Origin: Phycisphaerales bacterium
GTDB taxonomy: Bacteria; Planctomycetota; Phycisphaerae; SM23-33; FEN-1343
DNA: 47,165 nucleotides
Reading direction: 5' to 3'
NCBI GenBank assembly: GCA_003171335.1
Contig: PMYD01000023.1
Coordinates: 1-47,165 of the forward strand
Shown here: in pieces, positions 1 to 6,713 of the stretch
Position numbering within the stretch: the first letter of the stretch is position 1
Layout of the letters: each line of letters opens with the position of its first letter
Made by a program: the position numbers and the translations under genes
The notes under the pieces: generated by a model
Told to the model about the DNA's origin: nothing
The model's input: the letters and a program-made list of their open reading frames with translations, nothing else
Database searches by the model: none

Positions 1-167
1 GGTTATTCGGATAGCCTCTAAGTTGGAAGTGGTAAGCTGGGTAAAAGAGCGAGCTGGGGCAACTTCAAGCTGCCTGTTGGCCGCCAGGGCGAGTGCCGGA
101 GGGATCGTCGCATCTGGACGCATCCGCATCGACGGCAGCCGCCCCGGCCCTGCGGGGCTTCGTGCGC
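1..167. other. Intergenic trailer, no gene seen
   Basis: No coding region is supported here. Bases from about 80 to 165 are nearly identical to bases from about 1006 to 1093, the trailer of the next PEP-CTERM gene. The duplication therefore includes the 3' flank. The stretch contains a GC-rich stem-loop listed separately. Confidence 0.6.
141..158 (-). terminator. Stem-loop after PEP-CTERM gene 1, possible terminator
   Basis: GCCCCG and CGGGGC form a 6-bp stem with a 6-base loop, about 10 bases past the stop codon of the minus-strand gene ending at 168. No U-tract follows on the minus strand, so it is only a terminator-like hairpin. The same hairpin lies after the second PEP-CTERM gene at 1069-1086, which suggests it is maintained as part of the duplicated unit. 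Confidence 0.35.
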
Positions 168-860
168 TTACGCCCTCTGCCGGCGGCGGGCCAGTGCGGC
201 CAGGCCGCCGAGAATCAGCAGGCCCATCGTGGCCGGCTCGGGGACCACGGTCACACTGGAGATATCCGCTGAGGCGGTGGCACCATCAGCGCGGTTGGTC
301 AGGCCGATCCAGATTGCAACGGGAGTGTTGGCGGTGATACCGCTCACCAACCCGGCCTGTAGGTCGGCCAGGGTGTGCGTTCCCACATCGGCTCCCAGGA
401 AGAAGGCAAAGGTGGAACTGCCCGTCAGCGTGGCCGTGCCAGTGGAGTTGCTGGCGCCGTAGGCGTCGCCATCGAGGCTGAGGAAAGTTCCGTTGGCGTC
501 ATACGAAAAGAGCTTGCCGTTGCCGCCGGTGTCCAGCCAGAGGTTGATGCAGAGGGCAGCATTATTATTCGAAGCCGCGCTTACGCTTTGAAGGTCACCA
601 AGCTTCAGGCTGCAGTCGTTGTAGAGAACGATTCCGGCATCGCGGTAATCCGTGCCCGTGGCTTCGACGTGGAATACATCGCCCTGGATGCCCGCGCTGC
701 AATGATCGCCTATCAAACTGGAGGAACTCACCGTGAACCCAGGGTTGTACGCGGCAAAGCATACGCCGCTGCTGCCCGTGGTGATCACATCGGCCGCCGC
801 CATGCTGCTCGCCAAGGCGATCATCGCCACACTCAGAACCGCAATCACAGAAAGTTTCAT
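168..860 (-). CDS. PEP-CTERM sorting domain protein (copy 1)
   Basis: This is a secreted 230-residue protein, probably exported and then processed at the envelope by an exosortase. Residues 1-23 form a signal peptide (MKLSVIAVLSVAMIALASS, then AAAD). The C-terminus has the full PEP-CTERM tripartite signal: the VPEPAT motif, a hydrophobic segment (MGLLILGGLAALA) and a basic tail RRRQRA. The middle is Ser/Thr/Gly-rich with a few Cys residues and resembles no enzyme I recognise. The start is supported by AGGAG seven bases upstream of ATG. A 7-bp hairpin abuts this Shine-Dalgarno sequence. The neighbouring gene at 1096-1749 shares the C-terminal DNA, leader and trailer but has a different central domain. 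No exosortase is in the window. Confidence 0.88.
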   Translation of the reverse strand: MKLSVIAVLSVAMIALASSMAAADVITTGSSGVCFAAYNPGFTVSSSSLIGDHCSAGIQGDVFHVEATGTDYRDAGIVLYNDCSLKLGDLQSVSAASNNNAALCINLWLDTGGNGKLFSYDANGTFLSLDGDAYGASNSTGTATLTGSSTFAFFLGADVGTHTLADLQAGLVSGITANTPVAIWIGLTNRADGATASADISSVTVVPEPATMGLLILGGLAALARRRQRA

Positions 861-872
861 TCACAGGCTCCT

Positions 873-889
873 TGGCCGCGTCGCGGCCA
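873..889 (-). promoter_or_regulatory. Leader hairpin abutting the SD of PEP-CTERM gene 1
   Basis: On the minus strand TGGCCGC-GAC-GCGGCCA folds as a 7-bp stem whose last base directly precedes the AGGAG ribosome binding site (872-868). The same stem with a different loop lies at the same distance before PEP-CTERM gene 2. It may stabilise the mRNA or control ribosome access; this is inference. Confidence 0.5.
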
Positions 890-947
890 TTGTTTGCAGC
901 CCTTGCTAGTTCGGGGCCGCAGGATTCTCTTGTCTGCCGGCCGTTCG

Positions 948-964
948 GCGGGAAACGTTCCCGC
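948..964. promoter_or_regulatory. Palindrome upstream of PEP-CTERM gene 1
   Basis: GCGGGAAACGTTCCCGC is a perfect 7-bp dyad with a 3-base centre, about 90 bases upstream of the start codon. A near-identical site (one base changed) is at 1838-1854, at the same place before PEP-CTERM gene 2. It could be an operator or part of an untranslated leader. Confidence 0.35.
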
Positions 965-1068
965 TTCCTTCCCGGCCGGTGCTACGGCAACTACTTTTGC
1001 TTCTGGCCGCCAGGGCGGGTGCCGGAGGGATCGTCGCGAATCTGGACGCATCCGCATCGACGGCAGCC

Positions 1069-1086
1069 GCCCCGGCCCTGCGGGGC
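1069..1086 (-). terminator. Stem-loop after PEP-CTERM gene 2, possible terminator
   Basis: This is the second copy of the GCCCCG/CGGGGC stem-loop, 9 bases past the stop codon of the gene ending at 1096. No U-tract is present. It lies within the roughly 85-base trailer repeated at 80-165. Confidence 0.35.
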
Positions 1087-1095
1087 TTCGTGTGA

Positions 1096-1749
1096 CTAGG
1101 CCATCCGCCGGCGGCGGGCCAGCGCGGCCAGGCCGCCGAGAATCAGCAGGCCCATCGTGGCCGGCTCGGGAACGGTTCCATAGTTGTCGATATTCAGCGT
1201 GCCCGCGCCGGTGGCCATCCCGCCACCGAAGAAAATACCCACATCCGTCGGGGCTTGAAGTACTTCCGCCAGCGTGTAGACACCGTCGTTCACGCCGGTC
1301 CATGGCACGAAGTTCGTGGTATTGAGTTCCGCCTGATGGGTTGTCCAATTAGCGTCAGAACTGATATCCCACTGGCCATCGACGAAGTACGTGCCGCCGC
1401 GGCCGACGTAGAACTGGGCTGTCCCTGAAGCGCCGCCCGTCACCATGGTATCGATCGTTAACGTCGTGCCATTCATGTCGCCAAATCGCGCGGTATCGTT
1501 GGTCCACATGGCATACAGGCTGTGGCCGGTATCGGTGTTGGTAACGCTGCCGCTGATGTATCCACCAGGATTTCCGCCCGGACTCACCGAGGTCGCGCCC
1601 AACTGGGGTGATTGGAAATCCAAGCCGTATCCGACATTCCACCCGGCGTTATCGGTGTCGAAGGTTTCAACGTAGGCGGCGACGGCGAAGCTGGGGACCA
1701 GCATCAAGGCTGCGGCGACACAGGCAACAGCAATCATTGAAAGTTTCAT
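1096..1749 (-). CDS. PEP-CTERM sorting domain protein (copy 2)
   Basis: This is a 217-residue secreted protein with a signal peptide (MKLSMIAVACVAAALMLVP, then AVAA) and a C-terminal VPEPAT motif, hydrophobic helix and RRRRMA tail. The mature part starts YVETFDTDNAGWNVGYG and has the look of a beta-sandwich carbohydrate- or ligand-binding domain (repeated GTAQFYVGRGG-like strands), but no family is certain. Family knowledge says such proteins are anchored or released after exosortase cleavage. The start has AGGAG seven bases upstream, preceded by the same 7-bp hairpin as in copy 1. N- and C-terminal coding ends and flanks are nearly identical to copy 1 while the middle differs. This suggests tandem duplication followed by domain replacement, or fast divergence. 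Confidence 0.88.
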   Translation of the reverse strand: MKLSMIAVACVAAALMLVPSFAVAAYVETFDTDNAGWNVGYGLDFQSPQLGATSVSPGGNPGGYISGSVTNTDTGHSLYAMWTNDTARFGDMNGTTLTIDTMVTGGASGTAQFYVGRGGTYFVDGQWDISSDANWTTHQAELNTTNFVPWTGVNDGVYTLAEVLQAPTDVGIFFGGGMATGAGTLNIDNYGTVPEPATMGLLILGGLAALARRRRMA

Positions 1750-1761
1750 TCACAGGCTCCT

Positions 1762-1778
1762 TGGCCGCTTTGCGGCCA
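1762..1778 (-). promoter_or_regulatory. Leader hairpin abutting the SD of PEP-CTERM gene 2
   Basis: TGGCCGC-AAA-GCGGCCA on the minus strand is the same stem as before gene 1, with the loop GAC replaced by AAA. It again ends directly at AGGAG (1761-1757). The stem is kept while the loop changes. Confidence 0.5.
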
Positions 1779-1837
1779 TTTGTTCCAGGCCCATTTTCCT
1801 AGGGCCGAATAGACCTATCTCTCTCGCCGGCCGTTTT

Positions 1838-1854
1838 GCGGGAAACGCTCCCGC
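1838..1854. promoter_or_regulatory. Palindrome upstream of PEP-CTERM gene 2
   Basis: GCGGGAAACGCTCCCGC (6-bp perfect arms) is the counterpart of 948-964, about 90 bases before the start codon of the second PEP-CTERM gene. Confidence 0.3.
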
Positions 1855-2239
1855 TCCCATCCACGCCGGCGGCACTGCGGGTACTGCCGTTTAACCAGGA
1901 CCTCTGCCAGAGGGGACGTCTCCTTAGGGACGCCTCCGCGGCGGAATTCCTCGCACTGCTTGCACTCGCCCGGCCGGAAAACACGGCCGCCTACTTCACA
2001 TCCGCTCCGATCGGCAGGCCCATTGGCTCCGCCTTATGCGCCCACCACAAACCTGGACTTCCGGGCCATCCTTGCGGTTGTCCCAACTGCGGCTGCCCCG
2101 GCGACGGCGCTGTGCGCACTGGCTCGCGGGGGACATGCCTATCTCAGTCCGCTCTCCTTCTTGATGGTTGTTGACTCAGGACGACCCGCACAACCTCACC
2201 TGCCAGCCGGGTCGCAGAACCGGCGATCACTGCAACGAC
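1855..2239. other. Intergenic stretch, no gene recognised
   Basis: Open frames exist on both strands, but none has a ribosome binding site with protein-like composition or a recognisable family. The left edge is the leader of the duplicated PEP-CTERM gene and the right edge is the trailer of the small-gene cluster. Confidence 0.5.
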
Positions 2240-2425
2240 TCACGCCGCCAGGCGGGCGCAGTGCCGCATCGCCGGCAACCGGCCGGCCCACCACCAGTCT
2301 TGATCCCGGTCCATCTGCGCGTGTGGGAAGAGTTTGGCCATCTTGCCCGCGCGGCGATCGAACGATCGCCTCTGTCGCCCTGGCGGCGGCGTGGTGTCGT
2401 GTAGCTTGCTGTGTGTCTTGTTCAC
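2240..2425 (-). CDS. Small basic protein of unknown function
   Basis: This is a 61-residue, strongly basic protein (MNKTHSKLHDTTPPPG..., with a DWWW motif in the second half). I recognise no family and it has no signal peptide or membrane helix. The GTG start is supported by GGGGAGGG about eight bases upstream. It is the last of four same-strand small genes (2240-3446) and begins 21 bases after its upstream neighbour, so co-transcription is likely. Alternatively it is a chance frame in GC-rich DNA; the good binding site and tight spacing argue mildly against that. Confidence 0.4.
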   Translation of the reverse strand: MNKTHSKLHDTTPPPGRQRRSFDRRAGKMAKLFPHAQMDRDQDWWWAGRLPAMRHCARLAA

Positions 2426-2446
2426 GGGAAACCCTCCCCAGTTGGC

Positions 2447-2638
2447 TCAAGCGGCCAGTCGCTGCTGACGCGGCGCCATCCGTTTGGCCTGGACGATATC
2501 GGACATGAACGAACTGCGCTGATAGGCTCGACCGGCTGCCTTGTCGTGGCGGCGCTCCAACTCACCATCCAGCAGTGCGGCCAGTTCATACAGCCGGTCC
2601 TCGGGCAACTGCTTCATCCAGTTGATCATGCGTTTCAT
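2447..2638 (-). CDS. Small helical protein of unknown function
   Basis: This is a 63-residue protein starting MKRMINWMKQLPEDRLYELA, followed by an acidic/basic helix (ALLDGELERRHDKAAGRAY) and a basic C-terminal tail. It looks like a short alpha-helical protein. No DNA-binding or toxin/antitoxin family is recognised with confidence. GGAGAG lies seven bases before the ATG, which favours this internal start over the longer frame reaching 2695. It is the third gene of the four-gene cluster, 79 bases after its predecessor. Confidence 0.5.
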   Translation of the reverse strand: MKRMINWMKQLPEDRLYELAALLDGELERRHDKAAGRAYQRSSFMSDIVQAKRMAPRQQRLAA

Positions 2639-2717
2639 GGTGCTTCTCTCCATCAGGGGGGCGGGAGACGCTTTGGTCCGGCCCTGCCCCGGCAAGTGAC
2701 TGTTTATGGGGACGCTT

Positions 2718-2927
2718 TCAGGCGGCTCGGGTGATGGGGGGCTTGATGCGGTACGGCGTGGCGGTCAGCACAACCGCTGCCGCCCGCGGGCGCCGACGCA
2801 CGGGCATGCCCACGCGCGCCCGGCGGTCCAGTTCGGCATGGATCCCGCCCCGGGCGTGCCGGCCTTCCAGGACCGCCATCAGCAGCAGCTCTTCACCCGT
2901 CATGTGTTTGAGAATCGCGCCAGTCAT
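2718..2927 (-). CDS. Small basic protein of unknown function
   Basis: This is a 69-residue protein beginning MTGAILKHMTGEELLLMAVLEG, with an amphipathic N-terminal half and an Arg-rich C-terminal half (RRRPRAAAVV...). No family is recognised. AAAGGAAAG lies just upstream of the ATG and selects this start over the longer frame from 2960. It is the second gene in the four-gene minus-strand cluster, 45 bases after the gene at 2973-3446. A nucleic-acid-binding role would fit the charge, but that is only a guess. Confidence 0.5.
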   Translation of the reverse strand: MTGAILKHMTGEELLLMAVLEGRHARGGIHAELDRRARVGMPVRRRPRAAAVVLTATPYRIKPPITRAA

Positions 2928-2972
2928 GGTTCTTTCCTTTCGCGTTGTGCGGCCGCTCATGTGGGCCGCGGG

Positions 2973-3446
2973 TCAGTCAAGGGTGCCTGCCGGCCCGAGG
3001 GCCGGTCGGCTTTCCTGTTCTTGCAGTTCGAATCCGGCCTGGCGGAAGAGGGCCTGCCATTGAGCGGCCTCGACGGGCCCCAGCAGCAGCAGGATGCCGC
3101 GGACCCGCACAAACCGCTCCAGGCCCTCGTGCATGCGCTCCGTGTAGACCGCCAACTGCCCCGGATCGAGGATCCCCGCCAGTTCATCCAGCGCGGACAT
3201 CGCCTGGGAGACCTGCTCGGTCACGTCAATAATGGACAGCACCGCGCTCGTTGCCGCCTTGCGAATAGCGCGGCCCTGCACGGAGCTGACCGTCACCATC
3301 GCCGTGCATTGGTACAGGCTGATTTGCCCGGCCACTTGGTCGTGCAGGGATTCCGTGGGGTAAAAGAGCGCCAACTCGCGGCTGACGTTGTCGTTCAAGC
3401 TCACATCCGAATCCTTTTCAAGCGTGATATCATTGCGGCTGATCAT
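2973..3446 (-). CDS. Conserved-looking helical protein, unknown function
   Basis: This is a 157-residue soluble protein, largely alpha-helical by eye: an acidic N-terminus (MISRNDITLEKDSDVSLND), then long helices such as QAMSALDELAGILDPGQLAVYTERM and a C-terminal acidic/Gln-rich tail. I recognise no family. The frame is open far upstream to 3806, but that part is translated palindromic repeat DNA, so the start was placed at the ATG at 3446; no strong binding site is visible there. It is the first gene of the four-gene minus-strand cluster and lies downstream of the palindrome-rich stretch, which may carry its promoter. Confidence 0.55.
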   Translation of the reverse strand: MISRNDITLEKDSDVSLNDNVSRELALFYPTESLHDQVAGQISLYQCTAMVTVSSVQGRAIRKAATSAVLSIIDVTEQVSQAMSALDELAGILDPGQLAVYTERMHEGLERFVRVRGILLLLGPVEAAQWQALFRQAGFELQEQESRPALGPAGTLD

Positions 3447-3650
3447 GCGGGGACATAACAGCAACGTCCGTGCCAGAGCGGTTTGCGAGGGCGAAAGAGC
3501 TTGTAACCCGCTGAAGAGACGTGAGTTCGGCCAGGATGCGATGGGCGCGGGGGGTGGAGGGACTTCCCGACGGTGGCGGCATAATGCAGCCGGCTGCGGT
3601 GGTGAAATACCGCAGCAGGGTTGAAAGCGGGGTGAAGCGAGGGTGAGCCC

Positions 3651-3850
3651 CAACTGCGGAAATTCCGCAGTCGACTCCGACATTGTCGGAGTGGACCCCC
3701 CCTCAGGATGGCTCAACTGGGGAAATTCTTCAGTCGACTCCGACATTGTCGGAGTGGACCCCCCCTCAGGATGGGCTGAACTGAGGAGATTCCTCAGTCG
3801 GATCAACTCCGGGAAACGTGCCCCCCCGTCGACTCCGACATTGTCGGAGT
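3651..3850. repeat. Tandem double-palindrome repeat units 1-3
   Basis: Each unit is a 17-bp palindrome of the type CTGNGGAAATTCCNCAG, then TC, then the dyad GACTCCGACATTGTCGGAGT and a run of C. The first palindromes are at 3654-3670, 3717-3733 and 3781-3797; the second at 3674-3692, 3737-3755 and 3832-3850. Units 1 and 2 are adjacent with a 63-base period. Unit 3 has an insertion between its two palindromes. Stem positions change in a pairing-preserving way between units. These are not CRISPR repeats because there are no uniform repeats with unique spacers. Confidence 0.8.
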
Positions 3851-4034
3851 CGCGCCATGCTCTACCGGCCAGATAGGGACGACTGACGTCGGGATTTCTG
3901 GACGTGCGGTAGGGGTTCAGTTCGTTACGGGAATGAACTGAATTGGAAGACTACTCCGAAAACTTCCCTGACCCGCTATATGTAGTAGGTTCGCCGGCGG
4001 CAGCTACTAGTCACGTCGGGAATTTCCGGACGTG

Positions 4035-4105
4035 ACTCCGAACGGTTTGGAGTCGCACCAGAGCAACTGAGGAAATTCCTCAGTCGACTCCGACATTGTC
4101 GGAGT
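4035..4105. repeat. Double-palindrome repeat unit 4 with a degenerate dyad
   Basis: CTGAGGAAATTCCTCAG (4067-4083) is followed by the ACTCCGACA/TGTCGGAGT dyad (4087-4105). This is the same arrangement as units 1-3. A degenerate version of the second dyad (ACTCCGAACGGTTTGGAGT) lies just before at 4035-4053. Confidence 0.75.
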
Positions 4106-4121
4106 GGAACCTTGATTCCTG

Positions 4122-4354
4122 AGCCCTGAAAGGGCGCTGTCTTAAAGCCCAGGGCAGAGCGAAGCGCCGCCCTGGGTGAAGGATGTCCCTCGTGCTCCCA
4201 GCCCTGAAAGGGCGTTATAGTTGCGGCACCACGCGGAATACACAAGAAGCGGCCTTCCCCTGCTCGCGGGTTTCGCCCTTTCAGGGCTTACTGAGCGGGC
4301 GGCCTCCCACCCAGGGCGCTGCCCTGGGCTTTATAATCTCGCCCCTTTAGGGCT
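4122..4354. repeat. Inverted pair of REP-like modules
   Basis: A module made of AGCCCTGAAAGGGCG (4122-4136), a CCCAGGGC...GCCCTGGG hairpin (about 4148-4176) and a second AGCCCTGAAAGGGCG (about 4200-4215) is mirrored at 4274-4354. The mirror copy has CGCCCTTTCAGGGCT, a CCCAGGGCGCTGCCCTGGG hairpin and CGCCCCTTTAGGGCT. The pair could fold into one large cruciform. I have the impression that such GCCCTGAAAGGGC repeats are widespread in planctomycete-like genomes, but I cannot check this here. Confidence 0.7.
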
Positions 4355-4378
4355 AAAGATCTGCCGTTAGGCCCAGTC

Positions 4379-4399
4379 GACTCCGACATCGTCGGAGTC
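4379..4399. repeat. Solitary GACTCCGAC dyad
   Basis: GACTCCGAC-ATC-GTCGGAGTC is a perfect 9-bp dyad, a fifth member of the second palindrome family. It lies about 50 bases past the stop codon of the sigma-54 activator and could act as a 3' hairpin for it. Confidence 0.7.
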
Positions 4400-4447
4400 G
4401 AATCCCTGCCAGGTCAGCGTGTGCGGCCGCGGCCTGCTGCCAAGCCA

Positions 4448-5392
4448 TCAGCCGAGCTGATACTGGCGGAGTTTACGCGACAGCGTAGTGCGGTCGATTT
4501 TCAGCAGCCGGGCGGCCTGCCGCTGGCAGTTGCTCGACTGGGCCAGGGCACGCTGGATAGCCCAGCGCTGCGCCTCTTCGATGGACAGCACTTCCTCGGG
4601 CAGCGGCGATGGGCCGGCGGTCTGGGCGAAGAGTTCATCAATCAGCGTTTCAGCTTCCAGGCCGACGGCGTACAGCCGCTCCACCCAACTGGACAATTCG
4701 CGGACGTTGCCCGGCCAGGGGTAGCCCGCCAGCCGCCGGCGTGCGGCCAGGTCAACCGCGATGGGCGCTTGCCCGTAGCGCGCGGCGTGGCGCGACAGGA
4801 AGTGATCCAGCAACACGGGCACATCCTCGGGCCGCTCGCGCAGCGGGGTCACCTGGAGACGGACGATATTCAGCCGGTAGTACAGGTCCTGGCGGAAGCT
4901 GCCCTCGCGGATGTGGTCGCGCAGGAGCCGGTGCGTCGCCGCCACAATCCGCACATCGACCAGGACCGGCGCCGTGGCGCCGACGGGCAGCACCTCGCCT
5001 TCCTGAAGCATGCGCAGGAACTTGGGCTGCAGGGCGTGCGGAATGTCGCCCACCTCATCCAGGAACAGCGTGCCTTCATGGGCCGATCGGACCAATCCCA
5101 GCATCGTCTGCTCGGCGCCGGTGAACGCGCCGCGGATGTGGCCGAAGAACTGGCTTTCAAAGAGCGACTCGGTGATGTTGGCGCAGTTGACAGGAATGAA
5201 ACAATTCTCGCCACGCCGGCTGAGGGCGTGTACCCGTCGGGCAACCAGCTCTTTTCCCGTGCCGCTTTCACCCTCGATCAGCACGCCGCAATCGCTGGCG
5301 GCGATCTTTTCGATGCTCGCATTGATCTGCCGGATCGCCGGGGAAACGCCCACCAGGGGCGCCCCGTAATCCTTCCGTACCGTGACTACCAT
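4448..5392 (-). CDS. Sigma-54-dependent transcription activator without a sensor domain
   Basis: This is a 314-residue bacterial enhancer-binding protein that would use ATP to open promoters bound by sigma-54 RNA polymerase. The AAA+ domain starts almost at the N-terminus: Walker A GESGTGKE at 41-48, the sigma-54 contact loop GAFTGA at about 88-93 and Walker B FLDEVGD at about 110-116. A Fis-type helix-turn-helix (residues about 275-314, AQRWAIQRALAQS...RTTLSRKLRQY) binds DNA. The usual N-terminal receiver, PAS or GAF domain is absent. The frame is open up to 5620, but that extension is low-complexity, and GGAGGG nine bases before the ATG at 5392 supports the short form. Activity may be set by expression level or a partner. 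Possible targets are nearby PEP-CTERM genes, which is inference only. Confidence 0.93.
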   Translation of the reverse strand: MVVTVRKDYGAPLVGVSPAIRQINASIEKIAASDCGVLIEGESGTGKELVARRVHALSRRGENCFIPVNCANITESLFESQFFGHIRGAFTGAEQTMLGLVRSAHEGTLFLDEVGDIPHALQPKFLRMLQEGEVLPVGATAPVLVDVRIVAATHRLLRDHIREGSFRQDLYYRLNIVRLQVTPLRERPEDVPVLLDHFLSRHAARYGQAPIAVDLAARRRLAGYPWPGNVRELSSWVERLYAVGLEAETLIDELFAQTAGPSPLPEEVLSIEEAQRWAIQRALAQSSNCQRQAARLLKIDRTTLSRKLRQYQLG

Positions 5393-5701
5393 CTCCTCGC
5401 TCCCTCCGCGCGCCGCGCGCTGTGGCGTCGGCTCGTTTGTGCCTGGGCGCAGGGACCGACCGTTCGGACCGACAGGGTCGTTTGCGGAATTGGCCCTCGC
5501 TCCAACGCTCCCACACCCGGCTGCCGCTATCCTGCTCCCCAGGTGCGAGGCTGGCTTCAGGGCCTCGCGGCGGCAACCGGCTAGGCATACAACAAGTACA
5601 TCGATTCTTACGTTGTACATCGGCGCCCTCCTGGCAGCGGCACGACCTTCACCCTTCGGTGAAGGCCGTATCCGCCTGAGGAGACGCGTTCTTCGCTTGG
5701 C
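5393..5701. other. Intergenic stretch between activator and PEP-CTERM gene 3
   Basis: This is the leader region of the minus-strand activator. Apart from the hairpin at 5646-5665, no gene or clear promoter is seen. Confidence 0.5.
5646..5665 (-). terminator. Hairpin after PEP-CTERM gene 3, possible terminator
   Basis: CCTTCACC-CTTC-GGTGAAGG is a perfect 8-bp stem-loop about 37 bases past the stop codon of the PEP-CTERM gene at 5702. There is no U-tract, so termination is uncertain; it would at least protect the 3' end of the message. Confidence 0.45.
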
Positions 5702-6394
5702 TCACCGGCGGCGACGGACCAAGACCAGGCCGCACATGCCCAGGAGGGACAGGGTGACCGGCTCGGGCACCACTTCGAACCGGCTCGTACCACTGGCCTG
5801 TTCCAGCGCCGTCAACGTGAACTTGAATTCCGACTGAATGCTGGATGCGCTGGGGCTGATCGGCTCGTAGCCGGCCGCCGGCAGGCGGTCGCTGTGCGTC
5901 TCGGACTGGTTGACCGTGGAGAACCCGGGGACCAGGTCGGCGAACGTGCCGCCATCCACTCGCGCCTCGTAGCATGCGCCGCCGTCGAATGCGCCGGCAG
6001 CAGTGGCGCCGTTGGCATCAGCCGTCAACGTGAGGCCGGCCGAGGCGTACGCCGTCGGGCTCGGTAGCGGGCTGAAGTTCACGATGGCGGAGCTGATGTC
6101 GAACAGGAGGTCCGCATTGTCGGCCTCCACGGAGAAATGAAGATTCACGTACGGTTCATTGTCGCTCTGAAGGCTCAGCTCCTTGATCTGGGCCAGCCGG
6201 ACCCCCTGGACCGTGATGTCGCAGGGTGATTTCAACGTCCAGTCGGCGACGTTCTGCTGGCACTGGATCGGGAAGTCCTGCGTGGTCGACAGGCCATCCG
6301 CGGTGCAACTGACTGTAAGAATCACATCCCCGGCGGCGGACCCTGCAACGACCAGAATTGACAATGCCACCGCCCAGACAATCGTCCGTTCCAT
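5702..6394 (-). CDS. PEP-CTERM sorting domain protein (third)
   Basis: This is a 230-residue exported protein. The N-terminus MERTIVWAVALSILVVAGSAAG is a signal peptide. The C-terminus has VPEPVTLSLLGMCGLVLVRRRR, a PEP-CTERM anchor with a slightly atypical helix. The mature part has four cysteines and a beta-rich composition, and no known enzyme is recognised. GAGGGAAC three bases before the ATG at 6394 supports this start; the frame is open for 44 codons further upstream, but those codons do not look like a signal peptide. It is unrelated in sequence to the first two PEP-CTERM proteins. It lies between the sigma-54 activator and the LuxR-type regulator on the same strand. Confidence 0.85.
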   Translation of the reverse strand: MERTIVWAVALSILVVAGSAAGDVILTVSCTADGLSTTQDFPIQCQQNVADWTLKSPCDITVQGVRLAQIKELSLQSDNEPYVNLHFSVEADNADLLFDISSAIVNFSPLPSPTAYASAGLTLTADANGATAAGAFDGGACYEARVDGGTFADLVPGFSTVNQSETHSDRLPAAGYEPISPSASSIQSEFKFTLTALEQASGTSRFEVVPEPVTLSLLGMCGLVLVRRRR

Positions 6395-6713
6395 ACCGTT
6401 CCCTCGTTTCCCTTGGCCCCTCGGCTCAATAGGCACGATCCAATCCGCCGGACCCGCTCCCCGTGAGCGTTGCCGGACTGACACAATCACCGCCGTGACC
6501 AACATGGCGCACAGCAGACTCGTCAACGAAGAATTTGACTCTTCTACATCTTTGGCCTTGACGGCCGGAGAGGAAAGAGGGACCTGAGCCGATTCCCCTC
6601 GCCTCGCAGGTCCAGCACTTCGTGCCGGCCTGGAGCGAGAATCAACTGAGCGCTAATCTATCACGAATTCGGAATCTCGCAATCCATGAAGTGTGATGTC
6701 ATCAGAATCACGG
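6395..6713. other. Intergenic stretch, nothing recognised
   Basis: This is the leader of the third PEP-CTERM gene and the trailer of the LuxR-type gene. I see no gene, repeat or convincing promoter. Confidence 0.5.

Larger units (their letters stand above)
3447..4447. other. Palindrome-dense intergenic stretch
   Basis: This 1-kb stretch between the sigma-54 activator and the small-gene cluster has no supported gene. From 3650 to 4400 it is filled with different families of perfect or near-perfect palindromes. Individual families are listed separately. Other dyads include AGTCACGTC/GACGTGACT (4009-4037) and TTCAGTTC/GAACTGAA (3916-3942). Confidence 0.7.

Noticed and set aside
3447-3806. N-terminal extension of the 157-residue protein
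   Set aside because: The extension repeats SHPEGGSTPTMSESTAEF-like peptides that are just translated palindromic repeat DNA.
3651-4105. Possible CRISPR array
   Set aside because: The repeated units are palindromic with conserved linkers, not uniform direct repeats separated by unique spacers, and no cas gene is present.
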